NCBI GenBank assembly: GCA_900100325.1
Contig: LT629697.1
Span: 310,001 to 374,000, forward strand
DNA length: 64,000 bases
Direction: 5' to 3'
Origin: Frankineae bacterium MT45
GTDB lineage: Bacteria > Actinomycetota > Actinomycetes > Mycobacteriales > Jatrophihabitantaceae
Position 1 is the first letter of the stretch. The number at the start of each line of letters is the position of its first letter. The notes under the pieces are model-generated. The model worked only from the letters and a program-made list of their open reading frames with translations, was not told the origin of the DNA and did not search any database. A program made the position numbers and the translations under genes. Positions 51,658-60,789 of this stretch are shown here, piece by piece.

Positions 51658-51746
51658 TTGCCAGGATGGCGAAACCAGGACTCGGACGTCCAATGCACCA
51701 CATTTGTCCGTAGTGAACCTGACCGCCGACCATCCTGAGGACTCAG
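51658..51746 (+). promoter_or_regulatory. flhA leader with two GGA-loop hairpins (predicted CsrA sites)
   Basis: TTGCC-AGGAT-GGCGA (51658-51672) has a 5-bp stem with one G-U. CTGA-GGAC-TCAG (51735-51746) holds the Shine-Dalgarno GAGGA partly in its loop and reaches into the GTG. One site at the 5' end and one on the ribosome site repeat the plan of flgB and flagellin. Confidence 0.45.
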
Positions 51747-53821
51747 TGACAACTCCGAAGCCGAAAGCCCCGCGCGCGAGCCTGAACCAGCTCGCTGTGC
51801 CGGTCGGTGTCGTCGGCATCGTCGTCATGATGGTTGTCCCCATCCCGACCTTCCTGCTCGACATGCTCATCGCGCTGAACATCACCGGCGCCGTGCTGGT
51901 CGTGCTCGTCTCGATGTACGTCAGCCGCCCGCTGGAGTTCTCCAGCTTCCCGTCGCTGCTGCTCGTCGCCACCCTCTTCCGTCTCGCGCTGAATATCTCG
52001 GCCACCAGACTCGTGCTCTCGCACGGCTTCGCCGGCAACGTCATCAACTCCTTTGGGCATTTCGTCATCGGCGGCTCACTCGTCGTCGGGTTGGTGATCT
52101 TCGCGATCCTGCTGGTCATCCAATTCGTCGTCATCACCAACGGTGCCGCCCGCGTCGCCGAGGTCGGGGCCCGCTTCACCCTCGACGCCATGCCCGGTAA
52201 GCAGATGGCGATCGACGCCGACCTCAACTCGGGTCTGATCAACGACAAGCAGGCGCGTATCCGCCGCCGCGAGGTTGCCGCCGAGGCCGACTTCTACGGT
52301 GCGATGGACGGTGCCTCCCGCTTCGTCAAGGGTGACGCGATCGCCGCCGTGCTGATCACGTTCATCAACCTCATCGGCGGCTTCGCGATCGGCGTGCTGA
52401 CCAAGCACATGCCGATCAGCGAGGCCCTCAACTCCTACAGCCTGATGAGCGTCGGCGACGGCCTCGTCTCGCAGATCCCCGCGCTTCTGCTCTCCGTCTC
52501 CACCGGCCTCATCGTCACCCGGGCCAGCGACTCCGATGACATGTCGTCGGTGGTCACCCGCCAGCTCGGCAGCCAGCTCAAGGCGCTGCAGATCGCCGGC
52601 GGCGCGGCCATCGCGCTCTGCCTGGTGCCCGGCCTGCCGAAGCTGCCCTTCCTCATCATCGGCGGCGGAATCCTCATCATCGCCAGCCGGGTCAAGCAGA
52701 ACGGCCCAGCCAAGTCCGAGGAAGCGGAGGCCGAAGCCGAGGCAGTCGCCGCGGCCGAGTCGCCGGACACGCCGGAGGCGCTCCTCTCCCAGATCATGGT
52801 CGAGCCGCTGGAGCTCATGCTCTCGCCCGACCTCATCTCGCTTGTCGACGGGGCCGGCGCCGACCTGCTCGACCGGGTCCGCTCGCTGCGCCGCAGTCTG
52901 GCTCAGGAACTCGGTGTCGTCATGCCGCCGGTACGGACCCGCGACAGCCTGGACCTTCCGCACGCCACCTACGCGATCCGCATCAACGGCGTCGAGATCG
53001 CGCGCGGCCAGGCCCCGACCGGCACCGTGCTGGCCATCGGCGACGACCTCGACGGGCTACCCGGGCAGATCGGTCACGAGCCCGTCTTCGGCCTCGAGGG
53101 CAAGTGGGTTCCGGTCGAACTCCGCGGCCAGGCCGAACTCCTCGGCGCCACCGTCGTCGACCGCTCGTCCGTGATCATCACGCACCTCTCCGAGGCCGTC
53201 CGCCGCAACGCCAGCCGCCTGCTCGGCCGCGAAGAGGTCGCCCTGGCCACGAAGTCACTCAAGAAGAGCCACCCGACGGTGGTCGAGGACCTCACCCCGG
53301 CACTGCTCACGCTCGCCGAGATTCAGCGGGTGCTCCACGCGCTGCTCGACGAGGGCATCCCGATCCGCGACCTGGTCCGCATCTTCGAAGCGCTGGCGCT
53401 CGCTGCCAAGGGTGGCACCGAACCTGACCGGCTCATCGAGGCGGCTCGCAATGCGCTGGCCCCGGCGATCGTCGCCGAGCACACCGTCGACGGGCATCTC
53501 GACGTCCTCACCCTCGACCCACAGTTGCAGCAGACGGTCATGGAGTCGCTGCGCCCGGGTGACGGTGGTCCCCAGCTGGTACTGCCGGCGGACCTGGCCG
53601 AGTCGTTCGTGGCGATGACCCGTCAGCGCTTCACCGAGGCGACCTCCCGGGGACGCCGTCCGGTGCTGGTCTGCGCGCCTCAGCTTCGCCTTCCGCTGCG
53701 CCGCCTGCTGCGGATGACCGTCCCTGAAATGCCCATCCTTTCCTACTCAGATATATCCGCGGGCACCGCTCGCATCGACACAGTTGGAGTGATTGAAGAT
53801 GTCCGCAACGCTGTACTCTGA
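51746..53821 (+). CDS. flhA: flagellar export protein FlhA
   Basis: This protein of 691 residues has an N-terminal membrane part with eight helices (first: LAVPVGVVGIVVMMVVPIPTFLLD), the FHIPEP-type loop (ARFTLDAMPGKQMAIDADLNSGLI, then REVAAEADFYGAMDGASRFVKGDAIA), and a large cytosolic domain that receives export chaperones. I chose GTG 51746 because GAGG lies 5 nt upstream. GTG 51713 or TTG 51704 would add 11-14 residues and have no ribosome site. The end overlaps the next gene by 23 nt. Confidence 0.95.
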   Translation: MTTPKPKAPRASLNQLAVPVGVVGIVVMMVVPIPTFLLDMLIALNITGAVLVVLVSMYVSRPLEFSSFPSLLLVATLFRLALNISATRLVLSHGFAGNVINSFGHFVIGGSLVVGLVIFAILLVIQFVVITNGAARVAEVGARFTLDAMPGKQMAIDADLNSGLINDKQARIRRREVAAEADFYGAMDGASRFVKGDAIAAVLITFINLIGGFAIGVLTKHMPISEALNSYSLMSVGDGLVSQIPALLLSVSTGLIVTRASDSDDMSSVVTRQLGSQLKALQIAGGAAIALCLVPGLPKLPFLIIGGGILIIASRVKQNGPAKSEEAEAEAEAVAAAESPDTPEALLSQIMVEPLELMLSPDLISLVDGAGADLLDRVRSLRRSLAQELGVVMPPVRTRDSLDLPHATYAIRINGVEIARGQAPTGTVLAIGDDLDGLPGQIGHEPVFGLEGKWVPVELRGQAELLGATVVDRSSVIITHLSEAVRRNASRLLGREEVALATKSLKKSHPTVVEDLTPALLTLAEIQRVLHALLDEGIPIRDLVRIFEALALAAKGGTEPDRLIEAARNALAPAIVAEHTVDGHLDVLTLDPQLQQTVMESLRPGDGGPQLVLPADLAESFVAMTRQRFTEATSRGRRPVLVCAPQLRLPLRRLLRMTVPEMPILSYSDISAGTARIDTVGVIEDVRNAVL

Positions 53822-56678
53822 GGGCTCGGATCTCAACGCGGTTATCGCTGAGATCGGCCAGCGGCACGCCGGCGCGGCTACCGTCGTGTCCCTCGAGGAG
53901 CACCGTCAGGGTGGCGTCCTCGGGTTCTTCGCGCGTAAGGCCTACGGCATCACCTACGAGGTCGACGACACCGTGGAGGCCGAGGAGCTCGCAGCGGAGG
54001 AGACGGTCACCGTCACCGCGGGTCCGGCCACCGCCAACCCGGCCAACACCGCCGACAGCCTGGACGAGCTCCTGGAGATTGCCGAGCAGACCGAGCGTTC
54101 ACTCGAGGCCGCGCGCCGTCCGGCCGCCCTCGCCGCGCCGGCCCAGGCTGCGATCGGGTCACTCCCCGCGGCCCCGGTCGTCGACACGACGAACACCGAC
54201 GAGCCCGACTTCGCCGCCACGTTGCAGGCGATCGCCGCGGCTCGCGAGGCCGCCCGCGAATCCGGACGTGACGGCCGGCGCCCGCGCCACTACGCCCCCG
54301 ACGACGCGGCGGCGCAGCCGACGGTCGAGGCCCCGGCTCCGGCCGACACGGTCGAGACGATCGAGGTTGCAACGGCCGCCGCTGACACCGGCATGTCGGC
54401 CGAGAGTGCACAGTGGATTGCTCAGCAGGCCGAGGCCAAGCGGGTCGAGGCAATGCTGATGGAGGCCCAGCGCGCTCACGCCGAGCGGGCCGAGGCCCAG
54501 CGGGCCGAAGAGGCGCGACTCGAGGCTGCTCGCGCCGAGGCTGCTCGTATCGAGGCTGCTCGCGTCGAGGCTGCTCGCGTCGAGGCGGCCCGTGCCGAAG
54601 CTGCTCGCGTCGAGGCTGAGAAGCGTGAAGCCGAGAAGCGTGAAGCCGCCCTTCTCGAGGCTGCTCGTATCGAAGCGGCTCGTATCGAAGCGGCTCGTAT
54701 CGAAGCTGCCCGCGTCGAAGCTGAGCGTGTCGAAGCTGAGCGTGTTGCGGCTGAGAAGCGCGAAGCCGAGAAGCGCGAGATCATGCGCGCCGCCGCTGAG
54801 AAGCTCGCGGCCGAGAAGCTGGCCGCCGAGGTGGCCGCCGCCGAGCAGGAGGCGGCTGAGCGAGCCGCCGCCGAGCTCTTCCAGCAGCAGCTGCACGAGG
54901 CCGCGCTCATCGAGGCCGACCGGGTCGAGGCATCTCGCATCGAGGCCGAGCGCATCGAAGCCGACCGGGCCGCTGCCGCCCGGATCGCCGCCCAGAAGCT
55001 GGAGGCCGAGCGCATCGAGGCGGTCCAGCGGGCCGAGGCCCAGCGCATCGAGGCCGCTCGCATCAACGCTGCCCGCATGCAGCTCGCCCGCGACGAGAAG
55101 CTGCGCAACGCAACCGAGTCCGCGGCGAAGAGCGCTCCGGCGTTCGAGCCGCTGCACCCCCGGGTCGCCCCGGCGACCGCTCAGATCATTCCGGCCATCG
55201 GAGCAGAGACGACGGCCATCCCCGAGCCGGCTGTCACCCCGGTCGACGAGAAGGTTAGCGAGCCGAAGATGGGCATGTACAAGCACGAGAAGAAGAAGGG
55301 CAAGAAGAACAAGGCCCTCCGGCGCGGCGCGGCCATGATGCAGGCGTCGCAGCACCTCGGTGCGGCCGCGGCCAGTGCCGAGACGCCCATGATGACCCCA
55401 GTTGTTGAAGCTCCGGCAGTCGCGGCGCCGGCCGCCGAGATGCCAGTCGTCGAGATGCCCGTCGTCGAAGCGCCGGCCGCGCAGGTCCCCGTCGTTGAGG
55501 AGGCCCCCCTCGCCCCGGTCGCTCACGTTGAGGCTGCCGTCGTCGAGACGCCGACCGTCGAGACGCCGATCGTCGTGGCAGACCCGGTTGAGTCGACCGT
55601 CGTCGCCGAACCGGCCACCAACTTCATCGAACCCAGCATCATCGAGATCGCTGAAGAGCAGGTTCCCGCAGCGCAGGCGCTCGTCACCGAGTCCGTGCCT
55701 GTGGAGGCCACCGTCGAAATCGAGGCCGATGTCGTGACTGAGGTCGACATCGTCATCGAGGTCGAGACGCAGAACATCTCGGAGAACACGGCGGAAACCG
55801 TCGCCGAGGTCACTGCGGAAGAGGTAAGTGTCGAGACCGTTGCCGACGTCGTTGCTGAGGTCGACGTCGTCAACGGGACCGTCATCGACATCAACCGCGT
55901 CGAGCTGCGTCACGCCGCCCCCGAGCCCGAGACGCCGGAGGAGCCAACCGAGGCACCGGCACCCGAGGTGGCCCCCATCGTCGACGACTGCGGCGACACC
56001 GCCAGCCAGCTGCGCGAGCTCGGCGTCCCGACCGAGATGCTCAACTCCGTCACCAGCCAGGACGTCTACCGCGCCGTCCGGCAGCTCTCGCTGGCACTGG
56101 CCGCCGCGCCGACCCCGCCCAGCGGTGCCGGTGAGATCCTTGTGTTGGTCGGCCCGCTGATCGCCACCCTGCGCGCCGGTCGTGCCCTGGCCACTGAGCT
56201 CCGCCTGCCGGCCGAGTCGCTGCGGGTCGTCACCACCAACCCCGACTTCCCGCTCAAGCAGAGCGCCGGCTCCGTCGCCCAGGCCGCTCTGGCTGCGGCG
56301 ACGATCCGGGTCAGCGGTGGCGTCGGGATCATCGTGGTCGACACCGAACTCGACGACGCGCCGATGATGGTCACCGCCAACGGCGCGACCATCCCGGCCA
56401 ACGTGGTCGGCGAGGTTCTGGCCGCGATCGCACCGACGACGGTCTGGGCCGTCACCGACGCCTCCCGCAAGACCGCCGACATCCGCAACTGGCTCGACGC
56501 CATGCCCGCCGTGCACGCCCTGGTCGTTCACGACGCCTGGAAGTCCAGCACGCCGGCCACCGTCTGGTCGCTGGGTGTTCCGGTCGCGCTGCTCGACGGC
56601 CGTCCGGCCAGCGCCGGTGCCTGGTCGGCCCTGCTCATCGACCGCATCGAGCGCGACGACGTCGCCGCAAGTGCCTGA
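53799..56678 (+). CDS. FlhF-like protein with huge repeat insert and degenerate SRP-GTPase domain
   Basis: This 959-residue protein starts like the B domain of FlhF (residues 1-55: LNAVIAEIGQRHAG, then GGVLGFFARKAYGITYEV). An acidic linker is followed by a 230-residue Ala/Glu/Arg helix (about 207-438) built on EAARx pentads, a Lys-rich patch KHEKKKGKKNK near 495, a Val/Glu/Pro-rich stretch (about 530-725), and a C-terminal domain (about 730-959) with SRP-GTPase-like order. Its P-loop position reads LVGPLIATLRAG (near 785) and lacks the GKT residues, so GTP binding is doubtful. It lies after flhA, the usual flhF position. It may act in flagellar placement as a pseudo-GTPase scaffold. Confidence 0.7.
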   Translation: MSATLYSEGSDLNAVIAEIGQRHAGAATVVSLEEHRQGGVLGFFARKAYGITYEVDDTVEAEELAAEETVTVTAGPATANPANTADSLDELLEIAEQTERSLEAARRPAALAAPAQAAIGSLPAAPVVDTTNTDEPDFAATLQAIAAAREAARESGRDGRRPRHYAPDDAAAQPTVEAPAPADTVETIEVATAAADTGMSAESAQWIAQQAEAKRVEAMLMEAQRAHAERAEAQRAEEARLEAARAEAARIEAARVEAARVEAARAEAARVEAEKREAEKREAALLEAARIEAARIEAARIEAARVEAERVEAERVAAEKREAEKREIMRAAAEKLAAEKLAAEVAAAEQEAAERAAAELFQQQLHEAALIEADRVEASRIEAERIEADRAAAARIAAQKLEAERIEAVQRAEAQRIEAARINAARMQLARDEKLRNATESAAKSAPAFEPLHPRVAPATAQIIPAIGAETTAIPEPAVTPVDEKVSEPKMGMYKHEKKKGKKNKALRRGAAMMQASQHLGAAAASAETPMMTPVVEAPAVAAPAAEMPVVEMPVVEAPAAQVPVVEEAPLAPVAHVEAAVVETPTVETPIVVADPVESTVVAEPATNFIEPSIIEIAEEQVPAAQALVTESVPVEATVEIEADVVTEVDIVIEVETQNISENTAETVAEVTAEEVSVETVADVVAEVDVVNGTVIDINRVELRHAAPEPETPEEPTEAPAPEVAPIVDDCGDTASQLRELGVPTEMLNSVTSQDVYRAVRQLSLALAAAPTPPSGAGEILVLVGPLIATLRAGRALATELRLPAESLRVVTTNPDFPLKQSAGSVAQAALAAATIRVSGGVGIIVVDTELDDAPMMVTANGATIPANVVGEVLAAIAPTTVWAVTDASRKTADIRNWLDAMPAVHALVVHDAWKSSTPATVWSLGVPVALLDGRPASAGAWSALLIDRIERDDVAASA
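54520..54790 (+). repeat. in-frame 15-bp tandem repeats within the FlhF-like gene
   Basis: Units like GAGGCTGCTCGYRTC repeat with a 15-bp period and encode EAARI/EAARV/EAERV pentads, with some EKR variants. Both DNA and protein repeat, so slippage could change the length between strains. Confidence 0.8.
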
Positions 56679-56706
56679 ACCATCGAAGCCGAAAGGGTAA
56701 ACAGCG

Positions 56707-56952
56707 ATGTTCCGCGGCTCCGTAATTCTCTTTGCCCTGTTGGTGAACGCCCGGACGATCTGGCAGGCCCTCTACCTGCAGACGATCAGCGTCGAGACAG
56801 CGGTGATTCATTTCCTGATCGCCCTGCCGATCTGCGCCGTCCTGCTCTGGATCCTTCGGGTCACCTTCAATCGGCCGACGCCGGCTGACTCCGCTGACGC
56901 GGCCGACGACGCCACGGAGCACCGGGCCAACGGCTCCCGAGGCCTTCCGTAG
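56707..56952 (+). CDS. small hypothetical membrane protein
   Basis: This 81-residue protein has two membrane helices (about 4-22 and 31-53) and an acidic, Ala/Asp-rich cytosolic tail. No family is recognised. It lies between the FlhF-like gene and the MCP, 28 bp after the former, and may be translated from the same transcript. AAAGGG lies upstream of the ATG. Confidence 0.6.
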   Translation: MFRGSVILFALLVNARTIWQALYLQTISVETAVIHFLIALPICAVLLWILRVTFNRPTPADSADAADDATEHRANGSRGLP

Positions 56953-57026
56953 CCCGACGCAGCATCCGCGCTGCCGCCAATTCGAGATCAACGCCCAGCA
57001 ATGCCCAGCAGAAATCGAGAAATCAC

Positions 57027-58019
57027 ATGTTCATGAAGCTACGTAGCGAAGCACCGGCGACCTCCACCACCGCCGTCGACGAAGGCCCCCTGGGCAGCCT
57101 CGCCACTTCGCAGGCCGTCCTCGAAGCAGTGCAGGCCAACGTCATCGTCACCGACGCCCGGATGAACCTGATCTGGATGAACCCCAAGGCCGAGGAGACC
57201 CTGAAGGTCGTCGGCCGCAACGTCCACAGCGCGTTCAACGCTCGCTTCCGCGAGGCGATGGACGCGGCCGCTCCCGCCGCCGGTGGTTCCCGCAACGCCA
57301 CGATGACCCTCGACGCGATCGTGCTGGGCATGCACGTCAGCGCTGTCCAGGGGGCACACGGGGAACTCCTCGGGTACGTCGTCGCCTGCGCCGACATCAC
57401 CCGGCGCAAGGCCGACGACGAGCGCAAGAGCGTCCTCATCGCCCGCCTCAATGAGACCCAGGAGGTCAGCGAGGCGGTCCAGACCGTCGCCGGTGCCACT
57501 GAGGAGATGGTGGCCAGCGTCAACGAGATCGGCCGCAACGCCGCCGAGGCCAACGCGACCGTGCAGACCGCCATCGGAGTCGTCGCCGCGACGAGCAAGA
57601 CGATGGGTGAACTGGGCGCGGCCTCCATGCAGATCAGCGACATCGTCCAGACGATCGGTGCCGTCGCGAGCCAGACCAACCTCCTCGCCCTCAACGCCAC
57701 CATCGAGGCCGCTCGGGCTGGCGAGGCCGGCAAGGGCTTCGCCGTCGTCGCCGGTGAGGTGAAGGAACTCTCCAAGCAGACCCAGGTCGCCACCGAGAGC
57801 ATCAACCAGATGATCACCGAGGTGCAGCGCCTCACCCAGGCCGGTATCGACGCCATCGCCAACATCGCCCAGGTCGTGGCCCGGGTGGGAGAGAACCAGA
57901 CGTCGATCGCGAGCGCAGTCGAGCAGCAGACCCTGGCCACCCAGGAGATCAACGCCAACCTGGTTCAGGCCGCTCGTCGGGCCGAGGAGATCGCGACCTT
58001 CGTCGCCGCCAACAGCTAG
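57027..58019 (+). CDS. soluble PAS-containing methyl-accepting chemotaxis protein
   Basis: This 330-residue protein has an N-terminal PAS-like domain (about 25-130, [32 protein letters not shown]) and an MCP signalling domain (about 150-325) with the conserved hairpin tip [40 protein letters not shown]. No membrane helix is present, so it should sense inside the cell. No che genes are in the window, so its kinase partner is elsewhere. No clear Shine-Dalgarno precedes the ATG. Confidence 0.9.
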   Translation: MFMKLRSEAPATSTTAVDEGPLGSLATSQAVLEAVQANVIVTDARMNLIWMNPKAEETLKVVGRNVHSAFNARFREAMDAAAPAAGGSRNATMTLDAIVLGMHVSAVQGAHGELLGYVVACADITRRKADDERKSVLIARLNETQEVSEAVQTVAGATEEMVASVNEIGRNAAEANATVQTAIGVVAATSKTMGELGAASMQISDIVQTIGAVASQTNLLALNATIEAARAGEAGKGFAVVAGEVKELSKQTQVATESINQMITEVQRLTQAGIDAIANIAQVVARVGENQTSIASAVEQQTLATQEINANLVQAARRAEEIATFVAANS

Positions 58020-58035
58020 CAAGAACCGAGAGACG

Positions 58036-59415
58036 TCAGCCGGCTGAACCGGCCGTCAGTAGAGAACCACCCGAGCCGTCCCTGGCGGGTGGTTCTCTTC
58101 GTTCGCCGAAGCGATCCTGGGCGCTACCCCGGATGGTGAAGACGGCGGCGGCCGCGATCAGACAGAGGGTCCCCGCCCCGACGAAGGCCGGACCGTAACT
58201 GCCGGAGGCGTCGCGAATCCAGCCGGCCGAGAAGGCGGCGATGGCGGCCCCGATCTGGTGCGCGGCGAAGATCCAACCCCAGACGACGATTCCCTCGTGC
58301 CGGCCGAAGGTCTGGTTCACCAACGCCACCGTCGGCGGCACCGTGGCGATCCAGTCCAGCCCGTAGAAGGCGACGAAGGCACCGAGCGAGAGATGCTGGG
58401 CGACCAGCGCGCGGGGCAGTGCCAGCAGTGACAAGCCACGCAGCGCGTAGTAGGCGAAGAGCAACTTCCGGGGATCGAAGCGGTCGGTGAGCCAGCCAGA
58501 GGCCGACGTGCCGACTACGTCGAGAATCCCCATCGCGGCCAGCATTCCGGCCGCCGTGGTCTCGGGCATGTCGTGGTCCATCGCGGCCGGGATGAAGTGG
58601 GTCGCGATGAGCCCGTTGGTGGAGGCACCACAGACGAAGAAGGTGCCACAGAGAATCCAGAACTGCCGCGTCCGGGTCGCTCGTCGGAGCACTGAGAAGG
58701 CGGTGGCGATCGGGTGCGTGGTGACGACCGGACGCGGCTCCAACTCGGTTCCCCCGTACGGCGCACGACCCACGTCGACCGGGTATTCCTTGAGAAAGAC
58801 GGCTGATAGTGGCACCACGAGCAGTGCCGCACCGGCGACCGCCCAGGCCGCTCGACGCCAGTCACCGTCCTGACTCAGAGACGCGAGGAGCGGCAGGAAG
58901 AGGAGCTGCCCGGTGGCGCTGCCTGCGGTGAGGACACCAAGGACGAGACCCCGTCGTTGCTGGAACCAGCGATTGGCGATGGTCGCCGCCAGCACCGGAG
59001 CGACCGCACCTGTGCCGACCCCGACCATCACTCCCCAGCAGAGGTACAGCTGCCAGAGCGCGGTCATGGCAACGGTGAGGGCCGACCCGGCCGCTATCAG
59101 CGCCATCGCCGAGGGGACCACGCGGCGCAGACCGAAGCGCTGGGTCAGCGCCGCGGCGAAGGGACCGGCCAGGCCGTAGAGCACCAGGTTCACCGAGACG
59201 GCGCCGCTGATCGCGGCCCGGGACCAGCCGAACTCGTTCTGCAGCGGCACCAGCAGCACGCCGGGTGTCGCCCGGAAGCCGGCGGCCAGCAGGAGCGAGA
59301 GGAATCCGACGGCGGCGACGATCCAGGCCGGATGGAGCCGGTGCGCCGCACCGATGTCAGCGGCGGCGTCGGGCGCCTCCAGGTCAGTTGGCGGGCGGTC
59401 GAGCTTCTCGGTCAC
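58036..59415 (-). CDS. MFS transporter (monocarboxylate/OFA-like)
   Basis: This 459-residue protein has 12 predicted membrane helices. The N-terminal half has FRATPGVLLVPLQNEFGWSRAAISGAVSVN and LTQRFGLRRVVPSAM (loop 2-3); the C-terminal half has GWLTDRFDPRKLLFAYY. The pattern fits the oxalate/formate or monocarboxylate group. The substrate is unknown. It converges on the MCP gene, and a shared hairpin lies in its last codons. Confidence 0.85.
   Translation of the reverse strand: MTEKLDRPPTDLEAPDAAADIGAAHRLHPAWIVAAVGFLSLLLAAGFRATPGVLLVPLQNEFGWSRAAISGAVSVNLVLYGLAGPFAAALTQRFGLRRVVPSAMALIAAGSALTVAMTALWQLYLCWGVMVGVGTGAVAPVLAATIANRWFQQRRGLVLGVLTAGSATGQLLFLPLLASLSQDGDWRRAAWAVAGAALLVVPLSAVFLKEYPVDVGRAPYGGTELEPRPVVTTHPIATAFSVLRRATRTRQFWILCGTFFVCGASTNGLIATHFIPAAMDHDMPETTAAGMLAAMGILDVVGTSASGWLTDRFDPRKLLFAYYALRGLSLLALPRALVAQHLSLGAFVAFYGLDWIATVPPTVALVNQTFGRHEGIVVWGWIFAAHQIGAAIAAFSAGWIRDASGSYGPAFVGAGTLCLIAAAAVFTIRGSAQDRFGERREPPARDGSGGSLLTAGSAG
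58061..58098. terminator. hairpin at the convergent MCP/MFS ends
   Basis: AGAGAACCACCCG (58061-58073) is perfectly complementary to 58086-58098 with a 12-nt loop. It lies 42 nt after the MCP stop, inside the last codons of the MFS gene, and can end the MCP transcript. Confidence 0.6.
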
Positions 59416-59507
59416 CTGACCATCTTGGCTGACTGACCCCGGATGGGCGCGGAAATATCCGGACGACTCTGCGCAAGATCCCGCCGTTTCGCCAGGAAAC
59501 CCCTAAG

Positions 59508-59909
59508 TTATCGGGAATATCGCGTGGCGGCCGCGCGCCGGCGGTAGTCCTTGAGACCACGGCGCATCAGGAAGGCGATGAGCCCGCCGATGCACGTGCC
59601 GACCAGCGTGCCGGCCAGCAGGAGCGCCTTGTCGCCGATGGCGATGAAGGCCGGTGCACCAGCGTCGAAGTCGCCGATGTGGGCGTACATGGTGAAGAAG
59701 GCGATGATCGTGGTCGCGATGACGGCGGCGTAGCCGGCCAACTCGACGAGCAGGTCGACGGTGGCCGAGCCCGCGGGCTCGACCTGGCTGGGCTCTCGGC
59801 GGTTCACTCGCGCCGCGACGGCGAGAGTCGCTTCAAGCTGCTCGATCTCGCGGTCGTCGCTGCGAAGCTGGTCAGGCGACACGTCAGTGGTTGAGTCTGC
59901 TAGTTCCAT
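59508..59909 (-). CDS. hypothetical two-helix membrane protein
   Basis: This 133-residue protein has an acidic N-terminal half (MELADSTTDVSPDQLRSDDR), two membrane helices (about 54-77 and 91-113) and a basic end. No family is recognised. I start at ATG 59909 because the upstream in-frame reading to 60125 is Arg/Ser-rich and non-protein-like and a GGGGAGAAG site precedes this ATG. The 289-bp gap 59910-60198 shows no gene, and its right end is a run of GCC/GAC repeats. Confidence 0.6.
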   Translation of the reverse strand: MELADSTTDVSPDQLRSDDREIEQLEATLAVAARVNRREPSQVEPAGSATVDLLVELAGYAAVIATTIIAFFTMYAHIGDFDAGAPAFIAIGDKALLLAGTLVGTCIGGLIAFLMRRGLKDYRRRAAATRYSR

Positions 59910-60198
59910 GGTCGGCTCTTCTCCCCAAGAAGTGCGGCAACGGTCAGTTAACTGTCGATTACCGACTTCTGCCCGGACGGGCGGGGCGGAACTTCGTGAC
60001 CTGGCCCTCAGCGACGAGTGAGTTTGCCCATAGAAAACAAGGTTGTTCTCGCAACCATCAACGGGCAATGGCAGGCTCGGCGAACCTTCTACAGGCCAAT
60101 GAACGCCTACCTGCCGGCGCCCCACACGGGCTCTATGTGACCGGCGCCGCGTCGCGATCCAGCCGTCGCCGCCGACGACGCCGCCGACGCCATCGACG

Positions 60199-60696
60199 TC
60201 ACGCGAGCAGGGGCAGGCTGAGCAGGCAGGCCGGCTCGTCCTCGCGCAGGTATCGCCAGTCGGCGATCATCACCTGGCGCACCGGGCCGCCGGCGGCCCG
60301 TCCGAGCGAGTGAATGTGCAGCCGGATCACATCCAGGATGCTGCGCTGGGCCGGCCACGCCGTCTGGGCGAGGGTCAGCGCGACGAACGCCTCGTCATGC
60401 GCGGCCTCGGTGCGGACCTGGACGTCTTCGAGCGCCTCGGCCGCCGCCCGGGCCTGCACGGGATCGGCCATCGGCCGCACGATCTCCATCGGCCCGTCGC
60501 TGTCGGCGCTGATCTCTCCGTGGTAGATCGCGAAGGGGCAGCCGTCGACGCCGGGGAGGCCGGGCCCGGCTTCGCGCAGCTGTCCCAGCAGGCTCCCCAT
60601 CACGCTGCCGGCCTGCTCCTCACGGACGTAGCGGACGGCGCTCAGCAGCGTCCGCTCCGGCACCGGCCGCAGCACGACCGTGAAGTTCTCCTCCAT
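60199..60696 (-). CDS. GyrI-like / effector-binding domain protein
   Basis: This 165-residue stand-alone GyrI-like small-molecule-binding domain has RPVPERTLLSAVRYVREEQAGSVMGSLLGQLREAG at the N-terminus and PFAIYHGEI with EIVRPM in the middle. Such domains bind hydrophobic ligands and sometimes sequester or hydrolyse them. No DNA-binding domain is present. The function is inferred from the fold pattern only. Confidence 0.7.
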   Translation of the reverse strand: MEENFTVVLRPVPERTLLSAVRYVREEQAGSVMGSLLGQLREAGPGLPGVDGCPFAIYHGEISADSDGPMEIVRPMADPVQARAAAEALEDVQVRTEAAHDEAFVALTLAQTAWPAQRSILDVIRLHIHSLGRAAGGPVRQVMIADWRYLREDEPACLLSLPLLA

Positions 60697-60789
60697 CAGA
60701 TCCTCGCCTCCGCGACGGGCGACTCCGGGCGACGCAACCGCCGCTCTGGAGTTACCCGGATCTATCAGAACGCAACCGCCGCCGAATTC

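Noticed and set aside
54520-54790. Possible CRISPR-like or non-coding satellite array
   Set aside because: The period is 15 bp without spacers, in frame with a long gene; it is a coding repeat.
54159-56531. 790-codon open frame on the minus strand opposite the FlhF-like gene
   Set aside because: It only mirrors the repeats of the sense gene. The sense strand has ribosome context, operon position and recognisable ends.
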